Part shown: piece after piece, positions 8,717 to 18,162 of the stretch
How positions within the stretch are numbered: position 1 is the stretch's first letter
Layout of the letters: every line of letters starts with the position of its first letter
Origin: an uncultured Prevotellaceae bacterium
GTDB taxonomy: Bacteria; Bacteroidota; Bacteroidia; Bacteroidales; Bacteroidaceae
DNA: 64,000 nucleotides
Direction: 5' to 3'
NCBI GenBank assembly: GCA_902771785.1
Contig: CACXYH010000006.1
Coordinates: forward strand, 1 to 64,000
Notes under the pieces: model-generated
Seen by the model: the letters and a program-made list of their open reading frames with translations, nothing else
Databases searched by the model: none
Told to the model about the DNA's origin: nothing
Position numbers and translations under genes: made by a program

Positions 8717-11700
8717 ATGTCAAAATCAAAAATCCTATTGACGCTCCTTTTCACCTTCATTGCCCAGGCGATGATGGCGCAGGGAAAAGTGGTCATATCA
8801 GGTACGGTGGAAGATGCCTTGGGCCCCATTATGATGGCCAATGTGGTGGAGCGCGACGGCAATAACCGTATTGTCAGTGCTTCACAGACTGATATGATGG
8901 GTAACTTCTCTATGGAGATAAAGAACCCGAAGAACAAACTTGTTGTCTCCTACGTTGGTAGCAAGACAAAGATAATCACCATTGGCGACCAGAGAACCTT
9001 CAAAATCAAGCTCGACGACGACAAAACCACGCTGGGCGAGGTGAAGGTCGTGGGACGCCGCTCTACCTCTGGCGGACTGAACATCGACAAGCGCGAAATC
9101 TCTGTCTCGCAGCAGACGATGAGCATGGCCGAGGTCGAAGGTATGGCCTTTACCTCTGCCGACGAAGCCCTGCAGGGTGGTATTGCCGGTCTCGATATCG
9201 TCACGAACTCTGGTAACCTCGGTGCCGGTACGTCGATGCGCCTGCGTGGTGTGTCTACGCTGAACGGTAGCGCCGAGCCGCTGATTGTGGTCGACGATAA
9301 AATCTTCGAGTACAATGCTGCCGACATCGACTTTGAGAGTGCCGACGAAGAGGCCTTCTCGTCGCTGCTGGCCGTCAGCGTCGACGATATTGCCGACATT
9401 ACTGTGCTGAAGGATGCTGCTGCTACCGCCATCTGGGGTTCGCAGGGCGCCAACGGTGTCATCCAGATCACCACCAAGCGCGGTGCACGCGGAAAACCCA
9501 AAGTGATGCTGGGCTATAAGTTCACGGGTACGTGGATGCCGAGCGGCTACGATCTGCTGAATGGTGACAACTACACCATGATGCTCAAGGAAGAGTTCTA
9601 CAACCCCACGCAGAGTTCTTCTGCCACCTCTACCATCAACGAAATCAACTACGTGCCCGCCGAGTCGTGGGCCGAGGCCAACAACTGGAACAAGAACACC
9701 GACTGGGTTGACGCCATCAAGCAGTTTGGTGAGCAGCACGAGGCCAACTTCAACATCTCGGGTGGTGGACAGAAAGCTACCTTCCGTATCTCGGCCAGCT
9801 ACAACCACCAGACGGGTACGGTCATCAAGCAGAAGATGGATCGTCTGACCACGCGCCTGGTGTTGGACTACAACGTGTCTGACCGCATCCGCTTCTCTAC
9901 CAACTTCGCGCTGACCTATACCGACAACCTGAAGAACTACACCTATGGTAGCAGCAAGAACAATAGTTCGAACAGCGCCCTGCTGGCAATGGCCCTGGCT
10001 ATGGCTCCCAACGCAGCCATCTATCGTCACGACCGTTACAACAACAATACGGGTGAGTACTTCCTGATGAATCCCGTTGTGAGAGGAATGACGCCCGATG
10101 ATGGTAACTACACTTCAGAAGCGCTCGACGATATCCGTGCCATCGGTAACCCCGTGGCCTACGCCAACCGTTCCTGGCAGAAGGAGCAGACTTACAGCAT
10201 CGTGCCCGACTTCAACCTCAAGTACGAGCTGCTCGGCACAGAGAACGGCCAGCACCGTCTGACCTTCAATGGACGCGTCTACTTCGACATCTATGCCTAT
10301 TCGAAGCCTACCTACATGCCTGGAAGCCTCTCGAACGGCAGCTATACCGACACCAACTATAACTATCTCACGAATACCGAGACCAACCAGTTCAAGATGG
10401 GTTCGCGCTTGGAGCTGATCTTCACGCCCGCCTTCAAGAACGAGGACTACTACCTCACGATGTTGGCTCGCTATGAGGCTGGTACCCAGAAGAATACCTA
10501 TCAGTTCAATGCGCAGAGCTCAGTGCCCAATGGCATTACATCGCCTACGGTCGACGCTCGTCTGCTCGACATGAACAACCAACCCGGTACCACCAAGTCG
10601 GCTTGGCAGGACTTTGTCCTCAATGCCCACTTCTCTTATAAGTCGCGCTACAATGCCACCGTCGGTCTTCGTGGCGACGGCAACTCTAAGTTCGGCCCGA
10701 AGAACCCCTGGTTCTATTCGCCCTCTGTTTCACTTCGTTACAACCTCAGCGAGGAGCCTTTCTTCGAGCGACTGAAGAAGTACGTGTCGATGTTCGGCAT
10801 CCGTGCCTCATGGGGTATCACGGGTAGCTCCAGCGTGGGTGTCGACAACTACTTCAACCAGTACAGCTCGCGTGCCGGTCGTTACGGCTCGGGCTACTAC
10901 ACCACGATGAGCGGCATGAAGCTCGACGACCTGCGCCCGCAGAAGAAGGTTGGTCTGAACCTCGGTTTCAACCTCGGCCTGCTGAACGATATGTTCGAGG
11001 TTGACGTGAACTTCTATAAGGAGAATATCAAGGACCTGATCATGAAGAGCCTGCCTATTCCCACATCTGCAACGTGGAACACCTCGACGGCACTCTCGTT
11101 CGGCAACGTAGGCGAGATGGAGAACAAGGGTTGGGAAATGACGATCTCGGCCAACAAGTTCGTCAAAATCGGAAAGTTCTCTGTTTCTGCCAGCCTGAAC
11201 ATGGCCCAGAACGTCAACAAGCTGTTGGAAATGGACCAGCGCGTGCTCGACAACATGAACTCTGAACCCAGCTGGAGTAAGCGTGGCTCAGCCTCTATCC
11301 TCAGCCGCGTCGTGGTGGGCGACCCCCTCAGCTCTATCTACGGATACAACAACCTGGGCGTGTACCAGTACACCTACGACTATCTCAAGAACTACAACAC
11401 CAAGCAGCTCCAGCTGCAGTCGCAGGCCGCCGCTCGTGGCGAGGACTACTACTGGAACTATGAGGAATGGATCAACCAGCAGCTCGCTGCAGGCAAGACC
11501 TTCCCCGTGGCTACCGACGAGAACGGCAAGGTCATCATGAAGAATACGGGCGAGCCCAAGGAGCTTACCTATTATTATGGCCAGACCGACTATAAGTTTG
11601 CCGGTGGTGATGCCATCTACGAGGACGTCAACCACGATGGTACCATCAACGAGCTCGACATCAAGTACCTGGGCAACTCTCTGCCTAAGATGCAGGGTGG

Positions 11701-12175
11701 TTTCAGCCTCACGCTGCAGTACGAGAACTGGAAGCTTGTGGCCCGTTTCAACTACCGTTGGGGCAACAAGATCATCAATACGGCACGTATGGGTCTCGAG
11801 AGCATGAGCGGTACACAGAACCAGTGCTCGTCGGTCACCTACCGTTGGCGTAAGGATGGCGACGAAACGCAGATACCGCGTGCATACTATGGCAGTAACA
11901 TCTACAACACCCAGGTGAGCTCGCGCTTCGTCGAGGATGGATCTTTCGTCCGTCTGAACAACCTGCAGCTGTCTTACAGCGTTCCTAAGAAGAAAATTCA
12001 GAAACTTGGTCTGACCGGCCTCTCAGCTTACGTGACCATGAACAACCTCTTCTGCTGGACGAAGTACACGGGTATCGACCCCGAAGTCACTGCCGGTACT
12101 TACACCCCGGCATCCGACGGCGCTACTACCCCGAGGTCGAAGTCGTTCACTGCTGCGGTTAACTTCACCTTCTAA
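8717..12175 (+). CDS. SusC/RagA-family TonB-dependent outer-membrane transporter (pair 1)
   Basis: 1152 residues. It has a signal peptide (LLTLLFTFIAQAMMAQG), a carboxypeptidase-like regulatory domain (about 25-95, VISGTVEDALGPIMMANVV), a plug domain with the SusC signature ITVLKDAAATAIWGSQGANG near residue 230, and a long TonB-dependent barrel ending in an aromatic residue (AAVNFTF). It should import oligosaccharides captured by the SusD-like lipoprotein encoded 45 bases downstream. The short spacer before it (8679-8716) contains a few tttagaa repeats and no promoter that I can see, so it is probably cotranscribed with the fasciclin gene. The pectinase genes around it suggest an RG-I substrate. 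Confidence 0.95.
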   Translation: MSKSKILLTLLFTFIAQAMMAQGKVVISGTVEDALGPIMMANVVERDGNNRIVSASQTDMMGNFSMEIKNPKNKLVVSYVGSKTKIITIGDQRTFKIKLDDDKTTLGEVKVVGRRSTSGGLNIDKREISVSQQTMSMAEVEGMAFTSADEALQGGIAGLDIVTNSGNLGAGTSMRLRGVSTLNGSAEPLIVVDDKIFEYNAADIDFESADEEAFSSLLAVSVDDIADITVLKDAAATAIWGSQGANGVIQITTKRGARGKPKVMLGYKFTGTWMPSGYDLLNGDNYTMMLKEEFYNPTQSSSATSTINEINYVPAESWAEANNWNKNTDWVDAIKQFGEQHEANFNISGGGQKATFRISASYNHQTGTVIKQKMDRLTTRLVLDYNVSDRIRFSTNFALTYTDNLKNYTYGSSKNNSSNSALLAMALAMAPNAAIYRHDRYNNNTGEYFLMNPVVRGMTPDDGNYTSEALDDIRAIGNPVAYANRSWQKEQTYSIVPDFNLKYELLGTENGQHRLTFNGRVYFDIYAYSKPTYMPGSLSNGSYTDTNYNYLTNTETNQFKMGSRLELIFTPAFKNEDYYLTMLARYEAGTQKNTYQFNAQSSVPNGITSPTVDARLLDMNNQPGTTKSAWQDFVLNAHFSYKSRYNATVGLRGDGNSKFGPKNPWFYSPSVSLRYNLSEEPFFERLKKYVSMFGIRASWGITGSSSVGVDNYFNQYSSRAGRYGSGYYTTMSGMKLDDLRPQKKVGLNLGFNLGLLNDMFEVDVNFYKENIKDLIMKSLPIPTSATWNTSTALSFGNVGEMENKGWEMTISANKFVKIGKFSVSASLNMAQNVNKLLEMDQRVLDNMNSEPSWSKRGSASILSRVVVGDPLSSIYGYNNLGVYQYTYDYLKNYNTKQLQLQSQAAARGEDYYWNYEEWINQQLAAGKTFPVATDENGKVIMKNTGEPKELTYYYGQTDYKFAGGDAIYEDVNHDGTINELDIKYLGNSLPKMQGGFSLTLQYENWKLVARFNYRWGNKIINTARMGLESMSGTQNQCSSVTYRWRKDGDETQIPRAYYGSNIYNTQVSSRFVEDGSFVRLNNLQLSYSVPKKKIQKLGLTGLSAYVTMNNLFCWTKYTGIDPEVTAGTYTPASDGATTPRSKSFTAAVNFTF

Positions 12176-12220
12176 GAAATGTGAAAATTAAAGAATGGAA
12201 TAATCAAAAATGATTGAGCT

Positions 12221-13990
12221 ATGATACGAAATAATTTTTTAATGAAGTTGTTTAATTTTTGCATTCTTGCAGCTGCCTTCGTGACGACCAGCTGTGTCGA
12301 CACGGTGATCCTGCCTGACAACAAGACCGTCGACGACGACTACTGGCAGAAGAAGAGCGAGGTGGAAGCCGTTGTGGCTACTGCCTATGCACAGCTGCGC
12401 GACGCTTCGGCCATACGCAACATGATTGTCTGGGGCGATTTCCGCTCCGACGAGCTCGTCATGTCGTCGACGCTGCCTGTCTCGGCTGCCTACAAGACGG
12501 CCCTGTCGCAGATTTACTCGATGAACATTGAGACTGAGAATACATTCACCACGTGGGCTCCCTTCTATTCTGCCATCAACTATTGTAACCTGGTGCTGGA
12601 GAAGGCCGAGGCAGTAATTGCTGCCGACCCTGACTATATGCAGGGCGACTACGATGCCAATAAGGCTCAGGTGCTCGCGCTGCGTGCGTTCTGCTACTTC
12701 TATCTCACGCGTATTTTCCATGATATTCCTGTGACGCCGGGTGCTTACCTCAACAGCAGTGCCGACCTCAATGCGCCCCAGGTGGCTCCCGATACGGTGC
12801 TCACCATGTGCATCAACGACCTGCAGGAAGCCTCGAAGTATGCTGTTTCAGGCTCTACCTATAATGACTGGCGCGACAAGGGCTACCTGAATCAGGATGG
12901 TATCAATGCACTGCTGGCCGACATCTACCTGTGGCGTGCCTCTGTAAACCGCGATGCCAGCGACTATCAGGCTTGCGTGGATTATTGCGACAAGGTCATC
13001 AAGGCTAAGAAGGAAGCCTACGAGCAGAGCGGAGCCATGCGTCGCGGCAATCAGGAAAAACTGGACTACTATCTGTCAGCCTACGACGACATGTACGATG
13101 ACCTCTTTGGGCAGAACGGACAGAATGCCGAAGAGAGCTTCTTTGAGCTGCAGTTCAGCAGTTCAAGCGTCTCTAACGCCGGTCTCGACCAGATGTACTA
13201 TCGCTACAACAATGCCAGCGGTAACGGCTATGGCTATTTTAAGGCCTCGTCGCAGTTCGGCAGTGTCAGCGGTGCGGGCAGAAGTGCCTGGATTAATGAT
13301 GTCGACCAGCGACTTTACGAGTATGTCTATGATGCAGGCAACTCTAACGTTGAGCAGTATGGTATCCGCAAATTCGTGGGCCTCACATCGGCCGGCCTTA
13401 ACAAAACGGTCGAGAGCGACCCCAAGGCTTCTCGTACCAACAGCATGAACAGGAACTGGGTGTTCTACCGTCTCACCGATGTGATGCTGATGAAGGCCGA
13501 GGCCTTGGTGCAGCTCTACAACCTGGGCGGCAAGGCCGAGGGTGACACCCGCAACGAAGAGGCATTCAATATTTGCCAGTTCGTCAACCAGCGTGCACTG
13601 TCTGATGCCAACAAGACCAATGCCAGCTACACGCTGAAGTATTCTACCTACAGTTCCAGAATGGAGGAGCTGGTGCTCGCCGAGCGTGCTCGCGAACTCT
13701 GCTTCGAGGGCAAGCGCTGGTTCGACCTGATGCGTTACAACTACCGTCATACGGCCACACCTGCTAACCTGAAGAAGAAACTCTCTGACAGTGACTATGT
13801 GGTGGTTGCCAATAGCGATGAGTTCTTCGAATTGGCACTGCGCAAGTATGCTGTTCCTACAGCCATGAAGGCCAAGATGCGCGACGAGCGCTTCCTCTAC
13901 ATGCCTATCAATCAGGATGAGATTGAGCTCAACCCCAACCTGAAGCAGAACCCTGTTTATAAGTCAAAGGCTTCTTCTAAGAGACAATAA
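12221..13990 (+). CDS. SusD/RagB-family glycan-binding lipoprotein (pair 1)
   Basis: 589 residues with a lipobox ending at Cys25 (AAAFVTTSC); a shorter start at 12242 (MKLFNFC) is equally possible. The body shows SusD features: N-terminal TPR-like helices (YWQKKSEVEAVVATAYAQLRD, AQVLALRAFCYFYLTRIF) and the C-terminal RagB/SusD region with ERARELCFEGKRWFDLMRY near residue 490. It should cover the SusC barrel as a substrate-binding lid at the cell surface. It lies between SusC pair 1 and the second fasciclin lipoprotein, spaced 45 and 34 bases from them, consistent with one operon. Confidence 0.95.
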   Translation: MIRNNFLMKLFNFCILAAAFVTTSCVDTVILPDNKTVDDDYWQKKSEVEAVVATAYAQLRDASAIRNMIVWGDFRSDELVMSSTLPVSAAYKTALSQIYSMNIETENTFTTWAPFYSAINYCNLVLEKAEAVIAADPDYMQGDYDANKAQVLALRAFCYFYLTRIFHDIPVTPGAYLNSSADLNAPQVAPDTVLTMCINDLQEASKYAVSGSTYNDWRDKGYLNQDGINALLADIYLWRASVNRDASDYQACVDYCDKVIKAKKEAYEQSGAMRRGNQEKLDYYLSAYDDMYDDLFGQNGQNAEESFFELQFSSSSVSNAGLDQMYYRYNNASGNGYGYFKASSQFGSVSGAGRSAWINDVDQRLYEYVYDAGNSNVEQYGIRKFVGLTSAGLNKTVESDPKASRTNSMNRNWVFYRLTDVMLMKAEALVQLYNLGGKAEGDTRNEEAFNICQFVNQRALSDANKTNASYTLKYSTYSSRMEELVLAERARELCFEGKRWFDLMRYNYRHTATPANLKKKLSDSDYVVVANSDEFFELALRKYAVPTAMKAKMRDERFLYMPINQDEIELNPNLKQNPVYKSKASSKRQ

Positions 13991-14024
13991 TCCATTGTAT
14001 AACAAATTCACTGTACTGAAAGAT

Positions 14025-16265
14025 ATGAATAAGATGATAATGAATATAGGAAGGACGTTAGCACTTGGGTTTGTGGGTGTGATGTGTCTCACGTCATGCA
14101 ACGAGGAGCCCGACGGTTCTAACCTCTTCGCTTCCGACCAGAAGACCATCGCCGAACTGCTGCGCGACAGGAGCGAGCTCTCTGCTTTCTATCGTATCCT
14201 GCAGAAAGGCAAATTCGATAAGTATATGGGAACCTATGGCGAGTATACCTGCTTCGCACCTGTGAACGACGGCGTGAATGCTTATCTCGACAGCCTCTAT
14301 AACGACGACTCCTACCTCTTGTCGAAGTCGAAGCTGAAGCACAACGGCATTACCGAAAGCGCCAATTGGAACAGCCTTGACGTGATGTCGAAAGTCGACC
14401 TGATGTCCGATTCGCTGTGCGACGACATTGCCCGCTATCACCTCTCGGGTGAGGCCCACATGCAGGTAGACCTCGACGGACAGGGCACCACATGGTCGAC
14501 GATGAAGATTGGCCGTAGTATCCATGTGAGCACCTTCGGCCTGAATGCCTATAATCCTGACTTTGTAGGCCTCACCAGCCTCAACGACATCTCGGCCATC
14601 ATCGATGGCGACATCGAGGCTATCAACGGTGTGCTCCATGTGTGCTCGAATGTCATTCCGCGTTCCGACCGCACGACTGACGACCAGTTGCGTGTGGAGG
14701 GAGAGAAAGACCTCAGCATCTTCTACGCAGCCCTTGAGGCTACCGGCTATACCGATACGCTTCTGATTGAGAATAAGCGCAACGCCGATGGCACGGCCAA
14801 GACCTATGATATGGGAAACAATCACAACGACCGTGACGGAAACCCGCTCTACTATCCAAAGGAGTGTCTGGTCAAGTGGACCGTCTTCGCAGAAACCGAC
14901 GACGTGTTCAAGGCTGCCGGCATCAACAACTTCGACGACCTGAAGGCCAAGTGCGCAGAGTGGTACGGCAATTGCGGTGCGTGGTATGACTACATCAATG
15001 AGAAGAACATCAAAATCAGCACGGGCGACGACTATACCAACCCGTTCAATGTGGTGAATATGTTCGTGGCTTACCACATCCTGCGTGCTGGTATGCCGGT
15101 CGACCGTATTGTCTATGAGTACACTCAACAGAACCAGAACTGGAACTTCTGCTTTGGCTACGAGCCGCAGGAGTATTTTGAGACCATGCTGCCCAACACC
15201 CTGCTGAAGGTATGGCAGACCAATCCCAAGACGACCAAGAACTTGTGGCTGAACCGTTATATGACGAACAACACGCTGACGTCGAAGCTGGGCCTCTTCG
15301 GTATGCCTGGTGATGGCGACCACGACCTGATTTTTGCCGGTGTGCCCATCGACCGTAATGCCAGTGTTGAAACCCTGAATGGTTACATTCACCGCATCAA
15401 GGGCATCCTGAAGTACGACCAGAATGCCAAGGACGCCCTGCACGAGCGCCTGCGTCTCGACTCGTCGACATTCCTCTATGAGCTGATCAACAATGACTTG
15501 CGCGGTGCTACTCCCGCAGCGGTGAGCATGCTCAACGGTGGTGGTAACGGTGACCGCGTAGCCTTCGAGAACACCTTCTTCGACAATATCGTATGCTACA
15601 ATCCCGGAACGCTGCTCCGCTTCAATGTGCAGGGTGCTTGGCGCGCTCACAACGCCGACCAGTTCCAGGGTTGGGACGTCTACGACTTTGCCATTAAGCT
15701 GCCTCACGTGCCGACCGGCGACTACGAGTTGCGCATCATCTATCCCCCGATGGTTCGCGGCGGACTGATGCAGTTCTATCTGGGCAACTCCTCGAAGCAG
15801 TCAGATATGGTGGCCATTGGCATTCCTTTCGATGCCTGTGCTAATCCTGATGAAGATGCAACCTTTGGCTATGAGCGTATTATGAGTAAGGATGACGATG
15901 AACTGTCGGACTTCGGCGTTGCTGCCGGTCAGCGAATGCATGTACGTGGCTATATGTATGCTCCGGCTTCTTTCTCGCGTGGTACCTATAATACTATCAC
16001 CGACCCGCTGACCTATTCTGACGACGACATCTATTCGGCAGCCAGCCAGATCGTTGGTTCTACCAGCTGCCGCTCAGAGGTGGGCTACGGCACGATGATG
16101 CTGCGCCGCGTCATCACTACCCAGCGGTTTGAGCAGGGTAAGGACTACTGGCTGCGCATCAAGAACCTCGTGAACGATGCCAACCTGGGTTGGTCGTTCG
16201 ACTTCATCGAGCTCGTGCCGCTTGATATCGTCAACAGTCAGACCATGACAGAAGACTGGTATTAA
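14025..16265 (+). CDS. Fasciclin-domain lipoprotein 2
   Basis: 746 residues from the ATG at 14025. The frame opens at 13995, but the upstream start would put extra residues before the signal peptide. The lipobox is GVMCLTSC. One clear FAS1 signature (TCFAPVNDGVNAYLDSL, about residue 76) and a second weaker one (TVFAETDDVFKAAGI, about 285) are followed by a beta-rich C-terminal region (about 510-740) with WDVYDFAIKLPHVPTGDYELRI-type strands that may be a jelly-roll ligand-binding domain. It follows SusD pair 1 directly and precedes a related, shorter protein. A surface accessory role for glycan uptake or cell-substrate contact is inferred from context only. Confidence 0.75.
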   Translation: MNKMIMNIGRTLALGFVGVMCLTSCNEEPDGSNLFASDQKTIAELLRDRSELSAFYRILQKGKFDKYMGTYGEYTCFAPVNDGVNAYLDSLYNDDSYLLSKSKLKHNGITESANWNSLDVMSKVDLMSDSLCDDIARYHLSGEAHMQVDLDGQGTTWSTMKIGRSIHVSTFGLNAYNPDFVGLTSLNDISAIIDGDIEAINGVLHVCSNVIPRSDRTTDDQLRVEGEKDLSIFYAALEATGYTDTLLIENKRNADGTAKTYDMGNNHNDRDGNPLYYPKECLVKWTVFAETDDVFKAAGINNFDDLKAKCAEWYGNCGAWYDYINEKNIKISTGDDYTNPFNVVNMFVAYHILRAGMPVDRIVYEYTQQNQNWNFCFGYEPQEYFETMLPNTLLKVWQTNPKTTKNLWLNRYMTNNTLTSKLGLFGMPGDGDHDLIFAGVPIDRNASVETLNGYIHRIKGILKYDQNAKDALHERLRLDSSTFLYELINNDLRGATPAAVSMLNGGGNGDRVAFENTFFDNIVCYNPGTLLRFNVQGAWRAHNADQFQGWDVYDFAIKLPHVPTGDYELRIIYPPMVRGGLMQFYLGNSSKQSDMVAIGIPFDACANPDEDATFGYERIMSKDDDELSDFGVAAGQRMHVRGYMYAPASFSRGTYNTITDPLTYSDDDIYSAASQIVGSTSCRSEVGYGTMMLRRVITTQRFEQGKDYWLRIKNLVNDANLGWSFDFIELVPLDIVNSQTMTEDWY

Positions 16266-16320
16266 ACGGAAAAGTGAAAGTGAATAGTGAATAATTTGCT
16301 ACCGCTATAAAGAAAACAAA

Positions 16321-18162
16321 ATGAGTATGAAATATATGAATAAAATAGGTGTGATGCTGACGGCGGTCCTCGGACTTGCTGCCGCATCGTGTACTGATTA
16401 CGACGACTACAATACGGTACCTACCGACGCTCAGGAAGGAGCTACCAAGACGTTGTGGGAGAATATTTCGAACGACCCGCAGCTGACGAAGTTTGCTGCC
16501 CTGGCCCGTCAGTGTAAATACTCGGAGACTCTCAACAGCCCACGCTTCTTCACGGTCTGGGCTCCCGTCGACGCTGCTTTCAGCGATGACGACTACAACC
16601 GCCTGCTGGCCAGCGACAGTGCTACCATCGTGAAGCAGTTCATGCAGCACCATATCACGGAGTATAACTATCCCGTTTCGGCTGCACTCGACAGCACTAC
16701 CATTATTTCGCTGAACGACAAGCATCATGCTTTCACGCAGTCGGCGTTCGATGGTTACGCTTATGCCGACACAAACGTGCCTTCGACGAATGGTGTGATG
16801 CATAAAATCAGCGGCATGTCAGAGTTCTACTATAATCTCTATGAGAACATTGACAACCTCAAAGGTTGCGACTCTATCAAGAGTTACATCCAGAAATACG
16901 ATGAATATTATCTGGACGTGAATGCCTCGGTCATCGGCCCGCTTCGCGACGGTAAGCAGACCTACCTCGACTCGGTGCTGAAGAAGCGCAACAACATTAT
17001 CAACACCATCATGCGTGCCGACCTGGAGAATGAGGACAGCACATTCTGCATGCTCCTTCCCAACGACAAGGCCTGGAATGATGCCTACGCAGCTATCAAC
17101 CCGTGCTACAACTACATTCCGAAGCTCGACTACATGGACCTGACAAAGAAGGCAACCGTTGCTTCGTCGATCAAGGCTACCGATGCCAAGGCCGACAAGG
17201 CTGCCGAGGCTGACGACGAGCTGCAGGACTCGCTGACGCGTCGCAATATTGTCAGCAATCTGGTGTTCTCCAACAGTACGCGTTATAACCAGCCGCTCTT
17301 TGGCAATGGTTCTTATGCCGCCGGCGACTCTGCCTACTCTACGGGACTTAGATTCCTGACTAACATGCAAGAGGTGCTGAACCACACGACGGGTGTCTAC
17401 GAGATGAGCAACGGCATGAGCCGGGTTGTCGACTCGCTTCCCTTCCGCTCTTGGCAGACCTATAATCCGGTCATTCGCACGATGGTTCCTGAAGCTACGC
17501 TGAAAGTGTCGGCGCTGACGGCACACAATATTCCGCTGGACAGCCTGGCCAAGCGCGATACGCTCTTCAGCAAGGTGCCTAAGATGTTCCATCAGTGGCT
17601 CTTCCCCAGAACGTCGCAGTTCTTCTCTTATGTGGCCGTCGACAGTGCTAATATCGAGGGTACAACGGGTAAGCCCGAATTCGACTTCGCATTACGAATC
17701 CTCGATGGTAGAGGGAATCCTTCGCAGGGCGTCCGCTCTACCACCTATCACATCTACGTGATTACCGTGCCTGCACAGGTGGAGAATCCGCTGGCACCCG
17801 TGAAGCCTTACTACCTGCGCTTCTACCTGAGCTGGACCGATGCCGCCAATAAGCAGCAGCTGACGGTGCTGCCACAAGGAGTGAGAAGCACTTACAAGAT
17901 GACAACTGCCGAAGGCACCAGCACTTCGACGCAGCAGTTCCTGGGCGACCCGGGCCGAGTGAACGTCTTCGACCTCGGTGAGTTCACCTTCCCCGTGTGC
18001 TATCATGGTCTTGATGCCTATCCAAGTCTGATGATGATGCACACAGAGAGTTACACTTCTTCCGGTAACCGTGCGAAGTACGACCAGCAGATGCGAGTAG
18101 CAGGCGTCTATCTCGTTCCGAAGGAATATAACGACATTTGGGCTAATTCTGATAATGAATAA
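16321..18162 (+). CDS. Fasciclin-domain lipoprotein 3
   Basis: 613 residues. The signal is MKYMNKIGVMLTAVLGLAAASC, so the protein should be lipid-anchored at the Cys. An N-terminal FAS1 unit (RFFTVWAPVDAAFSDDDYNRLL, split here as RFFTVWAPVD and AAFSDDDYNRLL, about 76-100) and a second weaker one (FCMLLPNDKAWNDAY, about 242) are visible. The C-terminal third is beta-rich. Its stop codon overlaps the start of the second SusC by one base (TAATG), so translation of the two is probably coupled. This tight coupling is the best evidence that the fasciclin proteins work with the SusC/SusD machinery. Confidence 0.75.
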   Translation: MSMKYMNKIGVMLTAVLGLAAASCTDYDDYNTVPTDAQEGATKTLWENISNDPQLTKFAALARQCKYSETLNSPRFFTVWAPVDAAFSDDDYNRLLASDSATIVKQFMQHHITEYNYPVSAALDSTTIISLNDKHHAFTQSAFDGYAYADTNVPSTNGVMHKISGMSEFYYNLYENIDNLKGCDSIKSYIQKYDEYYLDVNASVIGPLRDGKQTYLDSVLKKRNNIINTIMRADLENEDSTFCMLLPNDKAWNDAYAAINPCYNYIPKLDYMDLTKKATVASSIKATDAKADKAAEADDELQDSLTRRNIVSNLVFSNSTRYNQPLFGNGSYAAGDSAYSTGLRFLTNMQEVLNHTTGVYEMSNGMSRVVDSLPFRSWQTYNPVIRTMVPEATLKVSALTAHNIPLDSLAKRDTLFSKVPKMFHQWLFPRTSQFFSYVAVDSANIEGTTGKPEFDFALRILDGRGNPSQGVRSTTYHIYVITVPAQVENPLAPVKPYYLRFYLSWTDAANKQQLTVLPQGVRSTYKMTTAEGTSTSTQQFLGDPGRVNVFDLGEFTFPVCYHGLDAYPSLMMMHTESYTSSGNRAKYDQQMRVAGVYLVPKEYNDIWANSDNE